From assembly GCA_017547385.1 (NCBI GenBank), contig JAFYPU010000010.1, positions 186,001 to 250,000 of the forward strand: 64,000 nucleotides of DNA, written 5' to 3'. This document shows, piece by piece, positions 36,489 through 46,800 of the stretch (positions are counted from its first letter, which is position 1; the number at the start of each line of letters is the position of its first letter). The notes below the pieces were generated by a model. That model was not told the origin of the DNA. It saw only the letters and a program-made list of their open reading frames with translations, and searched no databases. Source of the stretch: Bacteroidaceae bacterium (GTDB taxonomy: Bacteria > Bacteroidota > Bacteroidia > Bacteroidales > Bacteroidaceae). The position numbers and the translations under genes are program-made.

Positions 36489-38387
36489 ATGAAGGATAAG
36501 GAAACTTATAAATATCTGACAAAAATCGACAGCCCGGACGATTTGCGTCGTCTTGACCTGAACGAATTGCCCGAAGTGTGTGCCGAGTTACGCAGAGACA
36601 TCATCGAGGAACTGGCCAACAACCCCGGACATTTCGCATCGAGTCTCGGCACCGTGGAACTCACCGTGGCTCTGCACTATGTGTTCTCTACCCCCTACGA
36701 CCGCATTGTGTGGGATGTGGGACACCAAGCCTATGGACACAAAATCCTCACCGGACGTCGCGACCGCTTCTGCACCAACCGCAAGATGGGAGGCATCAAG
36801 CCCTTCCCCTCACCTGAAGAGTCGCCCTACGACACCTTTGCTGCCGGACATGCCTCAAACTCCATTTCGGCTGCCCTCGGCATGTCTTTGGCTGCCGTTC
36901 AGAAAGAAGAGGACGACCGACAGGTGGTGGCAGTGATAGGCGACGGAGCCATGAGCGGCGGTTTGGCTTTCGAGGGACTGAACAACGCCTCCGAAATCCC
37001 CAACAACATGCTCATCATCCTCAATGACAACAACATGAGCATCGACCGAAGCGTGGGAGGCATGAAGGAGTATTTGCTCAACCTGCAGACAAGTGGTTGG
37101 TACAACCGTATGCGTTTCTGCATTTCCCGCAAATTGGCTTCGTGGGGCTGGCTCAACGACAGCGGTCGCCGACGCATTTTGCGATTTAACAATTCGCTGA
37201 AATCATTCCTCACGAACCAACAAAACATCTTCGAGGGAATGAACATCCGATACTTCGGCCCAATGGACGGGCACAATGTGGAAGCCTTGGTACGCACCCT
37301 GCGTGAAATAAAAAACATGCGGGGACCTAAATTGCTGCATATCCACACGGTAAAAGGCAAGGGCTTCAAACCGGCAGAGGAAGAAGCTACCATTTGGCAC
37401 GCTCCGGGCAAGTTTGACAAGGAGAGCGGCGAGCGTATCGTGAAGGACAAGAATAATGAGCCGCCCAGATTTCAAGATGTGTTTGGTGAAACATTGCTCG
37501 AACTGGCCGAACAGAATGAAAAAATCGTAGGCATCACACCGGCCATGCCCACCGGTTGTTCGATGAACATTCTGATGAAAGCCATGCCCCATCGTGCCTT
37601 CGACGTAGGTATTGCCGAAGGACACGCCGTAACATTCTCCGCCGGACTGGCCAAAGAAGGATTACTGCCTTTCTGCAACATTTATTCTTCCTTTGCCCAA
37701 CGTGCTTATGACAACATCATTCACGATGCAGCACTGCTATCACTGCCGGTGGTGCTCTGCCTCGACAGAGCCGGACTGGTGGGCGAAGATGGTCCGACGC
37801 ATCATGGAGCTTTCGACTTGGCTGCGCTACGCCCCATCCCTAACATCACGATTGCTTCTCCCTATGACGAGCACGAACTGCGCCGTCTCATGTACACAGC
37901 ACAGCTTTCTGACAAGGGAGTGTTCGTCATACGTTATCCACGAGGTGCAGGCCGCCTCACGGATTGGCGTTGCCCGTTGGAGGAAGTGCCCATCGGACGT
38001 GGCAGAAAACTGAAAGACGGACGCGACATCGCTGTGATAAGTCTTGGACCTTTGGGCAATGTGGTAACGGATGCCATTGCAGAGACCGAAAAGTGTCATC
38101 CTGAACTCTCAGTGGCACACTACGACTTGCGTTTCCTCAAACCTTTGGACGAAACCATGTTGCACGAAATCGGCCAAAACTTCCGTAAAGTGATCACCGT
38201 GGAAGATGGTGTGCGCCTCGGCGGTATGGGAAGTGCCGTGTTGGAGTTTTTTGCCGACAACGGCTATCACCCCATCATGAAGCGCCTTGCCCTGCCCGAC
38301 AAATTTGTGGAGCACGGACGTCCGAACGAGCTATACGAATTGGTAGGGCTGGACAGCGCATCCATCCGGAAAGCCATTGAAGATTGA
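36489..38387 (+). CDS. dxs: 1-deoxy-D-xylulose-5-phosphate synthase
   Basis: A 632-residue TPP enzyme (E. coli Dxs 620). The TPP/Mg motif GDGAMSGG...NN is at residues about 150-180, [16 protein letters not shown] near residue 80, the catalytic Glu in [12 protein letters not shown], and the [15 protein letters not shown] segment typical of Dxs are intact. It condenses pyruvate and glyceraldehyde-3-phosphate, the entry to the MEP isoprenoid pathway. It is followed by trkA with a 79-base gap. Confidence 0.96.
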   Translation: MKDKETYKYLTKIDSPDDLRRLDLNELPEVCAELRRDIIEELANNPGHFASSLGTVELTVALHYVFSTPYDRIVWDVGHQAYGHKILTGRRDRFCTNRKMGGIKPFPSPEESPYDTFAAGHASNSISAALGMSLAAVQKEEDDRQVVAVIGDGAMSGGLAFEGLNNASEIPNNMLIILNDNNMSIDRSVGGMKEYLLNLQTSGWYNRMRFCISRKLASWGWLNDSGRRRILRFNNSLKSFLTNQQNIFEGMNIRYFGPMDGHNVEALVRTLREIKNMRGPKLLHIHTVKGKGFKPAEEEATIWHAPGKFDKESGERIVKDKNNEPPRFQDVFGETLLELAEQNEKIVGITPAMPTGCSMNILMKAMPHRAFDVGIAEGHAVTFSAGLAKEGLLPFCNIYSSFAQRAYDNIIHDAALLSLPVVLCLDRAGLVGEDGPTHHGAFDLAALRPIPNITIASPYDEHELRRLMYTAQLSDKGVFVIRYPRGAGRLTDWRCPLEEVPIGRGRKLKDGRDIAVISLGPLGNVVTDAIAETEKCHPELSVAHYDLRFLKPLDETMLHEIGQNFRKVITVEDGVRLGGMGSAVLEFFADNGYHPIMKRLALPDKFVEHGRPNELYELVGLDSASIRKAIED

Positions 38388-38466
38388 TTGCAAGAACGAT
38401 TTTTTACAGTTTCTGCATTCTTTCGCACTAACAATAAACAAAGAACGACATTCTTCACGCAAGAAC

Positions 38467-39810
38467 ATGAAAATCATCATAGCCGGTGCAGGAGCCGTTG
38501 GCACACATTTGGCCAAACTCCTGGTACGTGAGAATCACGACATCACACTCATTGATGAGGACCCCGAACGTTTGGAAAACGTGAGCAATGATTTCGATTT
38601 GCTCACCGTTTGCGCCTCTCCCTCTGCCATTTCCACACTACGCGATGCGGAAGTGGGAAGTGCGGACCTCTTCATTGGCGTTACCCCTGACGAAGCTCAC
38701 AACATGACATGCTGCATGCTGGCCAGCAAGCTGGGAGCAAAAAAGACCGTGGCTCGTGTTGACAACTATGAGTACTCACTCCCCGAACACACCGATTTCT
38801 TCCGCAGTGTAGGCATCAGTTCTATCATCTACCCTGAGATGCTCGCTGCCGGCGAAATTATGCAAAACATCAAGCGAAGTTGGATTCGCCAATGGTGGGA
38901 AGTGCAAGGCGGCACGCTGATTATGATTGGAGTGAAGGTGCGAAACGGAGCCGGCATCCTGGGACAACCTTTGCGCGACCTGTGCGGACCGGACTCCCCT
39001 TTTCACGTGGTAGCCATCAAGCGAGGCAGCGAAACACTGATACCCCACGGAGCCGATGTCATTGAAGACAGAGATGTGGTCTACTTCATGACCATGCCCG
39101 AACACATACAGCACATTCGGGAAATCGCCGGAAAGAACGATTATCCCGACGTAAAGAACCTTATCATCATGGGAGGGGGAAGTGTGGCGGCGCATGCCGT
39201 GCAACTGATGCCCGACTACATGCAAGCCAAAATCATCGAATCTGACTCAAAACGCTGCCTGCGCTTGAACGAAATCATCACACATCGCAATGTGCTCATT
39301 CTGCACGGCGATGGGCGCGACCTGAATTTGCTGGAGGAGGAAGGCATACGCTCGGCAGAGGCTTTCGCAGCACTGACAGAGAATTCGGAAACAAACATAT
39401 TGGCTTGCCTCGCGGCCAAACGCCTCGGCGTACGAAAAACCGTGGCCATGGTGGAAAACACAGACTATATATCAATGGCTGAAAGCCTCGACATAGGCAC
39501 TATCATCAATAAAAAGACTTTTGCAGCCGGACACATTTATCGCATGATGCTCCGTGCCGACGTAACCACCGTTAAAAGTCTCACCGTGGCCAATGCCGAT
39601 GTGGCTGAATTCAAAGTGGCCGAAGGAGCTAAGGTTACACGCAAACCCGTAAAGGACCTTCACCTTCCGGAAAGCGTCACGTTGGGCGGACTCGTAAGAG
39701 ACGGAAAAGGAATACTCATCAATGGTATGACGCAAATACGTCCGGGCGACACCGTCGTAACTTTTTGCCTTGAAGGAGCCATCAAGAAATTGGAGAAATA
39801 CTTCAACTGA
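38467..39810 (+). CDS. trkA: Trk system potassium transporter TrkA
   Basis: A 447-residue cytoplasmic protein with two RCK units. The first starts MKIIIAGAGAVGTHLAKLL (Rossmann GxGxxG at residues 7-12) and ends with its acidic TIDEDP ribose site; the second starts near residue 230 (NLIIMGGGSVAAHAV). The C-terminal TrkA_C domain is present. It gates TrkH in response to NAD(H)/ATP. The start at 38467 is chosen because the longer frame overlaps dxs. The dxs-trkA order is typical of Bacteroidales, where trkH usually follows directly; here trkH is 8.5 kb upstream. Confidence 0.95.
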   Translation: MKIIIAGAGAVGTHLAKLLVRENHDITLIDEDPERLENVSNDFDLLTVCASPSAISTLRDAEVGSADLFIGVTPDEAHNMTCCMLASKLGAKKTVARVDNYEYSLPEHTDFFRSVGISSIIYPEMLAAGEIMQNIKRSWIRQWWEVQGGTLIMIGVKVRNGAGILGQPLRDLCGPDSPFHVVAIKRGSETLIPHGADVIEDRDVVYFMTMPEHIQHIREIAGKNDYPDVKNLIIMGGGSVAAHAVQLMPDYMQAKIIESDSKRCLRLNEIITHRNVLILHGDGRDLNLLEEEGIRSAEAFAALTENSETNILACLAAKRLGVRKTVAMVENTDYISMAESLDIGTIINKKTFAAGHIYRMMLRADVTTVKSLTVANADVAEFKVAEGAKVTRKPVKDLHLPESVTLGGLVRDGKGILINGMTQIRPGDTVVTFCLEGAIKKLEKYFN

Positions 39811-39846
39811 TCAACCATCACGAGTCCGGAAAAACCTATCACCCCC

Positions 39847-40845
39847 ATGGATAAATATATTGCCTCTCCCACAAGATATGCCAACGCCGAAAGTTTTTAC
39901 CGTCGCTGTGGGAACAGCGGCATATTGCTACCCAAAATAAGTCTCGGCCTATGGCAGAATTTCGGTGCCGAATCCTCCTTCGAGAATTGTCGTGCCATCA
40001 CTCATCTGGCATTCGACAACGGAATCACCCACTTCGACCTTGCCAACAACTACGGGCCTCCACCGGGAGCTGCAGAGGAGTTTTTTGGACGTATCATCAA
40101 AGAAGATTTTGCGGTTCACCGCGACGAACTTTTCATCGCCACCAAGGCAGGATATGACATGTGGCAAGGGCCTTACGGAAGCTGGGGCTCACGAAAGCAT
40201 CTCATGGCAAGTATCAATCAGAGCCTTGCTCGCATGCAACTTGACTATGTCGATCTTTTCTATATTCATCGTTATGACCCGATGACCCCTCTTGATGAAA
40301 CGCTGCAAGCATTGGTAGACATCGTGCGTTCCGGCAAAGCCCTTTACATCGGCATTTCGCGTTGGCCGCTCGAAGCATTGAAATACGCCAACACCTTTCT
40401 GAAAGCACAAGGATGCCCTCCGCTTATCTTTCAAGGTCGTCTCAATTTGCTCGACAGAGCCGTGCAGGAAGAAGGAATTCCAGACTATTGTGCAGCAGAG
40501 GGATTGGGATTTATCTCATTCTCGGCACTGGCGCAAGGACTGCTCACTCCGCGCTATCTGGAGGGCATTCCTGAAAACTCACGTATGGCGCGAGGCGGTT
40601 CGTTGCAGCCGGACAAACTCACACCCTCACTCATGAGCTACCTCAACACACTTCAGGCCACAGCCCTCGCATGCGGCGAAACGCTCACTACCTTATCGCT
40701 TGCCTGGGTGCTGGCACAAAGGGGCGTAACATCTGTGTTGGTCGGTGTGCGCACTCCGGAGCAACTCAAAGAAGTGTTGCGCAGTGCCAACACATCGCCC
40801 CACCTTAGTTGCAAACTCCCGCTCTATCCCCACAAAGTGTTTTGA
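39847..40845 (+). CDS. Aldo/keto reductase (YghZ-like)
   Basis: A 332-residue NADPH-dependent reductase. Catalytic tetrad positions are visible: Asp and Tyr in HFDLANNYGPPPG, Lys in FIATKAGYDM, His in FYIHRYDP. The PPPGAAEEFFGRI stretch is typical of the YghZ/GPR subfamily (L-glyceraldehyde-3-phosphate reductase; related to KCNAB beta subunits). It detoxifies aldehydes such as methylglyoxal or L-GAP; the natural substrate is not determined. It follows trkA by 36 bases. Confidence 0.9.
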   Translation: MDKYIASPTRYANAESFYRRCGNSGILLPKISLGLWQNFGAESSFENCRAITHLAFDNGITHFDLANNYGPPPGAAEEFFGRIIKEDFAVHRDELFIATKAGYDMWQGPYGSWGSRKHLMASINQSLARMQLDYVDLFYIHRYDPMTPLDETLQALVDIVRSGKALYIGISRWPLEALKYANTFLKAQGCPPLIFQGRLNLLDRAVQEEGIPDYCAAEGLGFISFSALAQGLLTPRYLEGIPENSRMARGGSLQPDKLTPSLMSYLNTLQATALACGETLTTLSLAWVLAQRGVTSVLVGVRTPEQLKEVLRSANTSPHLSCKLPLYPHKVF

Positions 40846-40920
40846 AGAGAATCTCGCTACAACAGCAGAAGCACCACCGAGCATCTAAAAAAGCAAATTC
40901 ACACAAATACAAACATTTGT

Positions 40921-40951
40921 TTTGCACTTCGCTGCTTTTGGCGTAATTTTG
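40921..40951 (+). promoter_or_regulatory. -33/-7 promoter for the aminotransferase gene
   Basis: TTTG at 40921-40924 and TAATTTTG at 40944-40951, exactly 23 bases start to start, 37 bases upstream of the ATG at 40989. Confidence 0.75.
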
Positions 40952-40988
40952 TTTCGCAAAAAGATAACACTACAAATCTCTACAGAAG

Positions 40989-42188
40989 ATGCCTAAAATT
41001 TCCGAACGCGCCATCGAGATGCCTGCATCGCCCATTCGCAAACTGGCACCCTTGGCTTCAGCAGCCAAGCAACGCGGCACGCACGTTTATCACCTCAATA
41101 TAGGACAACCCGACCTGCCCACGCCCCAATCGGGACTTGACGTTTTGCGCAACATCGACCGCAAAGTGTTGGAGTACAGCCCCAGCCAAGGTTTCCGCAG
41201 CTATCGCGAAAAATTGGTGGGCTATTATGAAACCTACAACATCCATCTGGATGCCGACGACATCATCATCACATCAGGCGGATCTGAAGCCGTGCTCTTC
41301 GCTTTCCTCTCCTGCCTGAACCCCGGGGATGAAATCATTGTGCCCGAACCTGCTTATGCCAACTACATGGCCTTTGCCATTTCGGCCGGAGCGAAGATAC
41401 GCACCATCGCCACGACCATTGAAGAAGGTTTCGCCCTGCCCAAAGTCGAGAAGTTTGAGGAGTTGATCAATGAGCGCACACGTGCCATTCTGATTTGCAA
41501 CCCCAACAACCCCACCGGCTACCTCTACACACGTCGTGAGATGAACCAAATCCGCGATCTGGTGAAGAAATACGACCTCTACCTCTTCTCCGACGAAGTG
41601 TATCGCGAATTCATTTACACCGGCTCTCCCTACATTTCAGCCTGCCACCTTGAAGGCATTGAACAAAACGTTGTGCTCATCGACTCCGTGTCAAAGCGCT
41701 ACAGCGAGTGCGGCATACGCATCGGTGCCCTTATCACAAAAAATGAGGAAGTGCGCCAGGCTGTGATGAAGTTTTGTCAAGCCCGTCTCAGCCCGCCGCT
41801 CATTGGTCAACTTGTGGCTGAAGCATCGCTCGACGAGACCGAAGAATATGCCCGTGAAGTGTATGACGAATACGTTGAGCGTCGCAAATGCCTCATCGAT
41901 GGTCTTAACCGCATCCCCGGCGTCTATTCGCCCATCCCCATGGGAGCTTTTTACACCGTGGCAAAACTTCCCGTTGACGATGCCGAGAAATTCTGCGCAT
42001 GGTGCCTCACCGACTTCCAGCACGAGGGCCAAACTGTCATGATGGCCCCCGCTGCAGGCTTCTACACCACCCCCGGTGCCGGCAAGAACCAGGTGCGCAT
42101 TGCCTACGTGCTCAACAAGACCGACCTCACCCGAGCACTCGAAGTGCTGCGCCACGCCCTCGAAGCCTACCCCGGACGCACCCAATGA
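40989..42188 (+). CDS. PLP-dependent aminotransferase, AspC/class I family
   Basis: A 399-residue fold-type I aminotransferase. The Schiff-base lysine is in SVSKRYSECGIRIG; the PLP-binding NPNNPTGYL (Asn) and SDEVYREF (Asp/Tyr) segments and the carboxylate-binding C-terminal Arg in NQVRIAY are present. The N-terminus IGQPDLPTP fits the aspartate/aromatic/MalY-like group; it is close to the AspAT-Ib subfamily. The exact amino donor is undetermined. It overlaps the next gene by ATGA at 42185-42188, so the two are translationally coupled. Confidence 0.88.
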   Translation: MPKISERAIEMPASPIRKLAPLASAAKQRGTHVYHLNIGQPDLPTPQSGLDVLRNIDRKVLEYSPSQGFRSYREKLVGYYETYNIHLDADDIIITSGGSEAVLFAFLSCLNPGDEIIVPEPAYANYMAFAISAGAKIRTIATTIEEGFALPKVEKFEELINERTRAILICNPNNPTGYLYTRREMNQIRDLVKKYDLYLFSDEVYREFIYTGSPYISACHLEGIEQNVVLIDSVSKRYSECGIRIGALITKNEEVRQAVMKFCQARLSPPLIGQLVAEASLDETEEYAREVYDEYVERRKCLIDGLNRIPGVYSPIPMGAFYTVAKLPVDDAEKFCAWCLTDFQHEGQTVMMAPAAGFYTTPGAGKNQVRIAYVLNKTDLTRALEVLRHALEAYPGRTQ

Positions 42189-43435
42189 ATTTTCCCTATT
42201 TCATAGCCCGCCGCCTCTATCGCGGAGACGGCACGCAGCAAAGCAAGCGACGTGCCTCCACACCGGCCATCCACATTGCCACCGCAGGCGTGGCATTGGG
42301 GCTGGCCGTGATGATTATCTCCGTCAGCGTCGTGCAAGGCTTCAAGGGAGAAATCAGCCGCAAGGTGGTGGGATTTGGCTCGCACATCGAGGTGATGGAT
42401 GTTGGCACATTCGGTGCACCAGAGCACTACCCTATCAATACCTCCGAAGCCTTTGTGCAATCCCTGCAAGCCACACCCGGCATCAGCCACGCCCAACGCT
42501 TCACACAGAAACTCGGCATCCTGAAAACCGCGAACGACTTTTTGGGAATCACCCTCAAGGGAGTGGGCGAAGATTACGACTTATCGTTCATCCGCGAGAA
42601 CATGCAAGAAGGGCAATTGCCCACTTTCCGTTCAGACACCGCATCAAACCGGCTCGTCATCTCACGCACCCAGGCCGACGCCCTTCACCTGAAAGTGGGC
42701 GACAAGGTCTATGCCTACTTCTTTGAACAAACCGTGAAGACAAGGCGCTTCACCATCGCCGGCATCTATCAGAGCAACCTGGCACAGTTCGACAAGATAA
42801 TAGCCATCACAGACAAGCGCACCGTGAACCGGCTCAACCACTGGCCCGACACGCTCAGCACAGGCGTCGAACTCCTTGCCCACGATTTTGACCATCTCCC
42901 CGCAGCGGCCGCCGCCGTGACGGGCACCATCCGCCGGCACTATCATGGCGAGAACACCCCCGTAGCAATCACCATCAAGGAGCACTATCCTCAGATATTC
43001 TCATGGCTCAGCCTGCTCGACATGAACGTATGGGTCATCCTTGCCTTGATGATATGCGTAGCCGGTTTCACCATGGTGAGCGGACTTTTCATCCTCATAC
43101 TCGAACGCACCAACACCATCGGATTACTCAAGGCACTGGGAGCCGCCAATCGCAGCGTTCGGCACGTATTCCTGCATTTTGCAGTCTTCATCACCCTCAA
43201 AGGCTTGCTCATTGGCAACCTCATCGGTATAGGCCTCGTGGGTGCGCAGCAGCAATGGGGCTTCGCAAAACTCGACCCCGCCACCTATTATGTGGAGAGC
43301 GTGCCGGTGAGCCTCAATCCCTGGGTAATACTCTTGCTCAACGCTGCCACCCTTGCGCTCACCACCTTGGCACTTGTGGGTCCCAGCTTTATGATCAGCC
43401 GTATCCAGCCGGCCAAAGCCATCCGTTTCGAATAA
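42185..43435 (+). CDS. ABC transporter permease, LolE/FtsX family
   Basis: A 416-residue protein with one membrane helix near the N-terminus (about 30-55), a large extracytoplasmic domain (MacB_PCD-like), and three helices in the C-terminal FtsX domain (VWVILALMICVAGFTM, VFITLKGLLIGNLIGIGLV, VILLLNAATLALTTLAL, ends given). The N-terminal ARRLY and C-terminal SRIQPAKAIRFE motifs are typical of LolC/E. It should act with an ATPase encoded elsewhere, probably in lipoprotein release from the inner membrane. Coupled to the aminotransferase gene by ATGA. Confidence 0.88.
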   Translation: MNFPYFIARRLYRGDGTQQSKRRASTPAIHIATAGVALGLAVMIISVSVVQGFKGEISRKVVGFGSHIEVMDVGTFGAPEHYPINTSEAFVQSLQATPGISHAQRFTQKLGILKTANDFLGITLKGVGEDYDLSFIRENMQEGQLPTFRSDTASNRLVISRTQADALHLKVGDKVYAYFFEQTVKTRRFTIAGIYQSNLAQFDKIIAITDKRTVNRLNHWPDTLSTGVELLAHDFDHLPAAAAAVTGTIRRHYHGENTPVAITIKEHYPQIFSWLSLLDMNVWVILALMICVAGFTMVSGLFILILERTNTIGLLKALGAANRSVRHVFLHFAVFITLKGLLIGNLIGIGLVGAQQQWGFAKLDPATYYVESVPVSLNPWVILLLNAATLALTTLALVGPSFMISRIQPAKAIRFE

Positions 43436-43475
43436 AAAAGCCCCGTGCGCACTTGGTGACACGGAGAAAAAGAAC

Positions 43476-43483
43476 TATTTTTG
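43476..43483 (+). promoter_or_regulatory. -7 element for tRNA-Pro
   Basis: TATTTTTG, with TTGG 23 bases upstream (43453), 30 bases before the tRNA. Confidence 0.6.
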
Positions 43484-43513
43484 CACACGCATTCGCTTCA
43501 ACGAATGTTTACA

Positions 43514-43588
43514 CGGGGTGTAGCGCAGTCCGGTTAGCGCACCTGCTTTGGGAGCAGGGGGTCATGGGTTCGAATCCCGTTACCCCGA
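43514..43588 (+). tRNA. tRNA-Pro (anticodon TGG)
   Basis: Acceptor CGGGGTG / TACCCCG, D arm GCGC...GCGC with the TCCGG loop, anticodon stem CCTGC/GCAGG with loop TTTGGGA giving TGG, and T arm ATGGG-TTCGAAT-CCCGT. Discriminator A at 43588; CCA not encoded. Followed by a terminator. Confidence 0.95.
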
Positions 43589-43597
43589 CAACACGAA

Positions 43598-43640
43598 AAA
43601 GGCTTGAAACGGCAATAAGCGTTTCAAGCCTTTCTTCTTT
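43598..43640 (+). terminator. Terminator after tRNA-Pro
   Basis: AAAGGCTTGAAAC (43598-43610) pairs with GTTTCAAGCCTTT (43621-43633), followed by CTTCTTTTTT. Confidence 0.85.
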
Positions 43641-43658
43641 TTTAAATCTCAAGAGAGA

Positions 43659-43829
43659 TTAAGAGGTTTCCCATTGTTCGCTCTCCCACGCTCCTCTCCT
43701 CTTGTTGGTGGCAGGGATTCCTGAGTCTTCAGGTTTAATGGGTAGACGATGGCTATCAGCTATCATCCCCTCTGTTAAGAGGGAAATGATAGTTGACATC
43801 GGAGCTTGATACGTTTCTTTTGTTCTCAT
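43659..43829 (-). CDS. Small ORF downstream of the BspA-like gene, 56 residues
   Basis: ATG at 43829 on the minus strand, 17 bases after the stop of the 1551-residue surface protein gene. The sequence MRTKETYQAPMSTIISLLTEG (start) has a K/T-rich N-terminus, then MIADS and a charged tail. Short proteins with a similar (K/T)-TYQAP...EG start are common in Bacteroidetes near surface-protein genes; no function is known to me. Same-strand position suggests co-transcription. Confidence 0.5.
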   Translation of the reverse strand: MRTKETYQAPMSTIISLLTEGMIADSHRLPIKPEDSGIPATNKRRGAWESEQWETS

Positions 43830-43846
43830 TATTATTTTATTGGGAA

Positions 43847-46800
43847 TTATTTCAACATTACTTTCTTTCCATTTACAATATAGATGCCCTTGACGGGATT
43901 CTTCACACAACGCCCACTGATATCATAAACCGCCATAGACTGTTGTTCATTGATATTTATTCCATCAACACCCGTGGTCTCACTTTCGTCAATACTGCGA
44001 ATACGAATAGACCGCGTTGCCGATGGCTCAACTTTTACAGGAGAGCCTTCACGAGTTGTAAGTGTCAAGTGTAGACGGAATGGGTTGAGGGCAGTTCCCT
44101 CTGCCATCTTCATCCACTCACCCGTGGTGCTAATGGAAAGAATTTCGGGATAGTTTTCCTGTTTCATCTGTGCGTAAGTACCTGCCACCTCAAACTGCAT
44201 GTATGCAGATGAGCAGGTAACACTATGGTTGTTTTCTGTGGTGCAACAGATTATTACATCTGTCAACACAAGGCTCATTGCTTTTGCGTCTTCGGTCTTT
44301 GCACGGATGAGATAGGGGTGATTAGCCTTAAGCGTGCCTTCTGCTATTTTGATGATTTCCATTTCCATTTCGTCTATGTCTCCATCATTATCAGTATCGT
44401 AAGAGTGTACATCGTTGAAGTAAGCCACATCATAGTTCTCTTCCAACTCGCTCACAGGAATTTCGAATGGCAAGTAGAGTGCATTCCATTCCTGATTGGG
44501 AAGTGTGCGAGTGTAAGTGAGCATACCAACTTCAGCCTCTCTTAGCACTAAGTATTCAGGCAATTCACCATCGATAATGTTAAGAGTAGCTACGCGCGAG
44601 TCTTGTGTCTTCCTGGGAATAAAGAGGAACGGTTCATCTGCAGGGCGATTTTCCAATTCTGCGCCAAAATTATCAAAGAGTGATTCACCATTCAATCGGA
44701 TCCAAACATAAGGACTTTCGTGCGGATTGCCTCCCGTATGCCAATAGAATGCGTATTCGCAGTTTGGATCATATTCCAAAGTTTGAAGAATTGCATAGTC
44801 ATCCGATAATTTTATGGTAGCAACGAGTTCGCCATCCTTAGTTACAGTATAATAAGAAAGGTTCTGCAATCTCGAAAGACTTTCTGCCATCATATCTTCC
44901 AGCATAAGTGTGAAAGTTCCCATAGCAACAACAGCGTCCTTCCATACTGCATAAGCCACTGCATTTTCTGTAAGTGTTGCAACACTACCCGCAGCATATT
45001 CGTTTTCACCAATTCGCCAAGCCTTGAACTCCTTACCCTCGGGAGCAAGGAAGGGGCATTCGGGCAATGTTACCGTGCTCAAAGTCTTCAAGGCAACGAG
45101 TGAACCAACACCACCATTGGCACTAAATACCAAAGTGCAAGGAGTAGCCCAAACTACCATGATTGTCGTGTTTTCAGTAATTGTAATTACATCATTAGGC
45201 TGATATTCTACTTCATTCACCAACCAAGCCTTGAAGCCCATACCTTCGGGGGCTGTAAATGTACATTCGGGCAGACGATAATCGCTGTATGTAGAAACAT
45301 CTTCCATTTCGCCTGTTCCACCATTGGCATCGAAAGCAACAGTAAAGACTTCTGCGTTACGGATTGTATACTTTGTACCAGAGTTCAATACCTCTGTTGC
45401 CGCTTCCTCGCCATTAAAGAAGAGGTAGTCAGTAGGAAGAGAAATTGTAGAAGCTCCGAGGGGCACATCATCATAAGTATATACACTAATACCTGCAGGA
45501 TTGGCATATCCAGAAAGGTCAAGCACACCCGTTTCATAAATAATCGTTGCATCGTAGCCTTCTGCAAATACACCACCAGAGATAGTTGTGCGGATCGCAG
45601 ATTTAATAGAAGTCACCGTAGCCTCTGTTTCCGTTTGGAAAGTACCTCCCAAAATAGTCAGCGTACCAGATTTATTTTCAACGGTAGGATGCATTGTGCT
45701 ACAGTAAGTACCACTTGCAATAGTCACATTACTTGCATCTAACACTTCTACAGCTCCCGCACCCATTACTTGCACCTTCTCAATGTAGACAGTAGCACCA
45801 TTCGAAGCCATGATTGCACGGTGCCAATAGTTATTATTGTGCAAAATACCAACAGGAGCTTCTGAACTATCAGTAATTGTAACATTCGCACCTTGGATAT
45901 TCAATACATAGTCGTTCACTCGCATCACGTGACCATTCACATCCAAAGTAAATGTACCACTATGGATTTCTGTTACACTGGTAACATCCTTGTTCAGTTT
46001 GACATAGACAGCTCGACCTGCTTCTGCTGCAGAAATTGCTTCAGAGTAAGTACCCCAAGATGTCTGTCTTTCGAATGACGCACCCCAAGTAGCTTCGCAC
46101 GCAGCCATTGTGTAGAAAGGAGTTTCGGTATTGTTCAACCAAGAACCATTTAGCTCGCCCGTAAACAAGGTTTGATCATCCAATGAAATCACAAAAGAAC
46201 ACTCATTGTCAAACTGTCCTCCTCTCACCCAAAGAAACTCATACTGGCTTGTCGGAGAATATTCCATAGTAAAGATACCATCAGGCTTACCAAATTCTAT
46301 TGTAGCCAAAGCGACACTTACACCATCCTTCTTTATATTGATAGCAGCACCACTTTCCCATCCATCACCATAAGAATCATTCATCGTGATTGTAATCTTG
46401 GGTTCATACACTTTACCGCACTCTGTACAAACACCATCTACATAGTTGTGCTGCTTTTCAGCAGTTACAGAAGCATCGTTTGTGTAAATCTTTTCTGCCG
46501 CTTTACAAGAAGTGTAACCATAATACACCTGAGGACCTCCCAATACTGGTAAGGCATCCGTACCAATCGTTTGACCATAAGCAGCGCCTAACTTATAAGC
46601 CATCTCACCCGAAGCCATCTGCGCGGCAGTTACTGCTGTACCCGCAGAATTTGCATTAACTTCATCCGCCAAGTAGAAGCAGTTCGAACATCCACGAACA
46701 TTCGTGTCAGTCAAGGTGCCATAAGCTGTGTAACAGTTGTTCATATAAGAATAGTTACACTCGCCGGCAATACCACCCTTTTGATGATGGTCTGTTATGA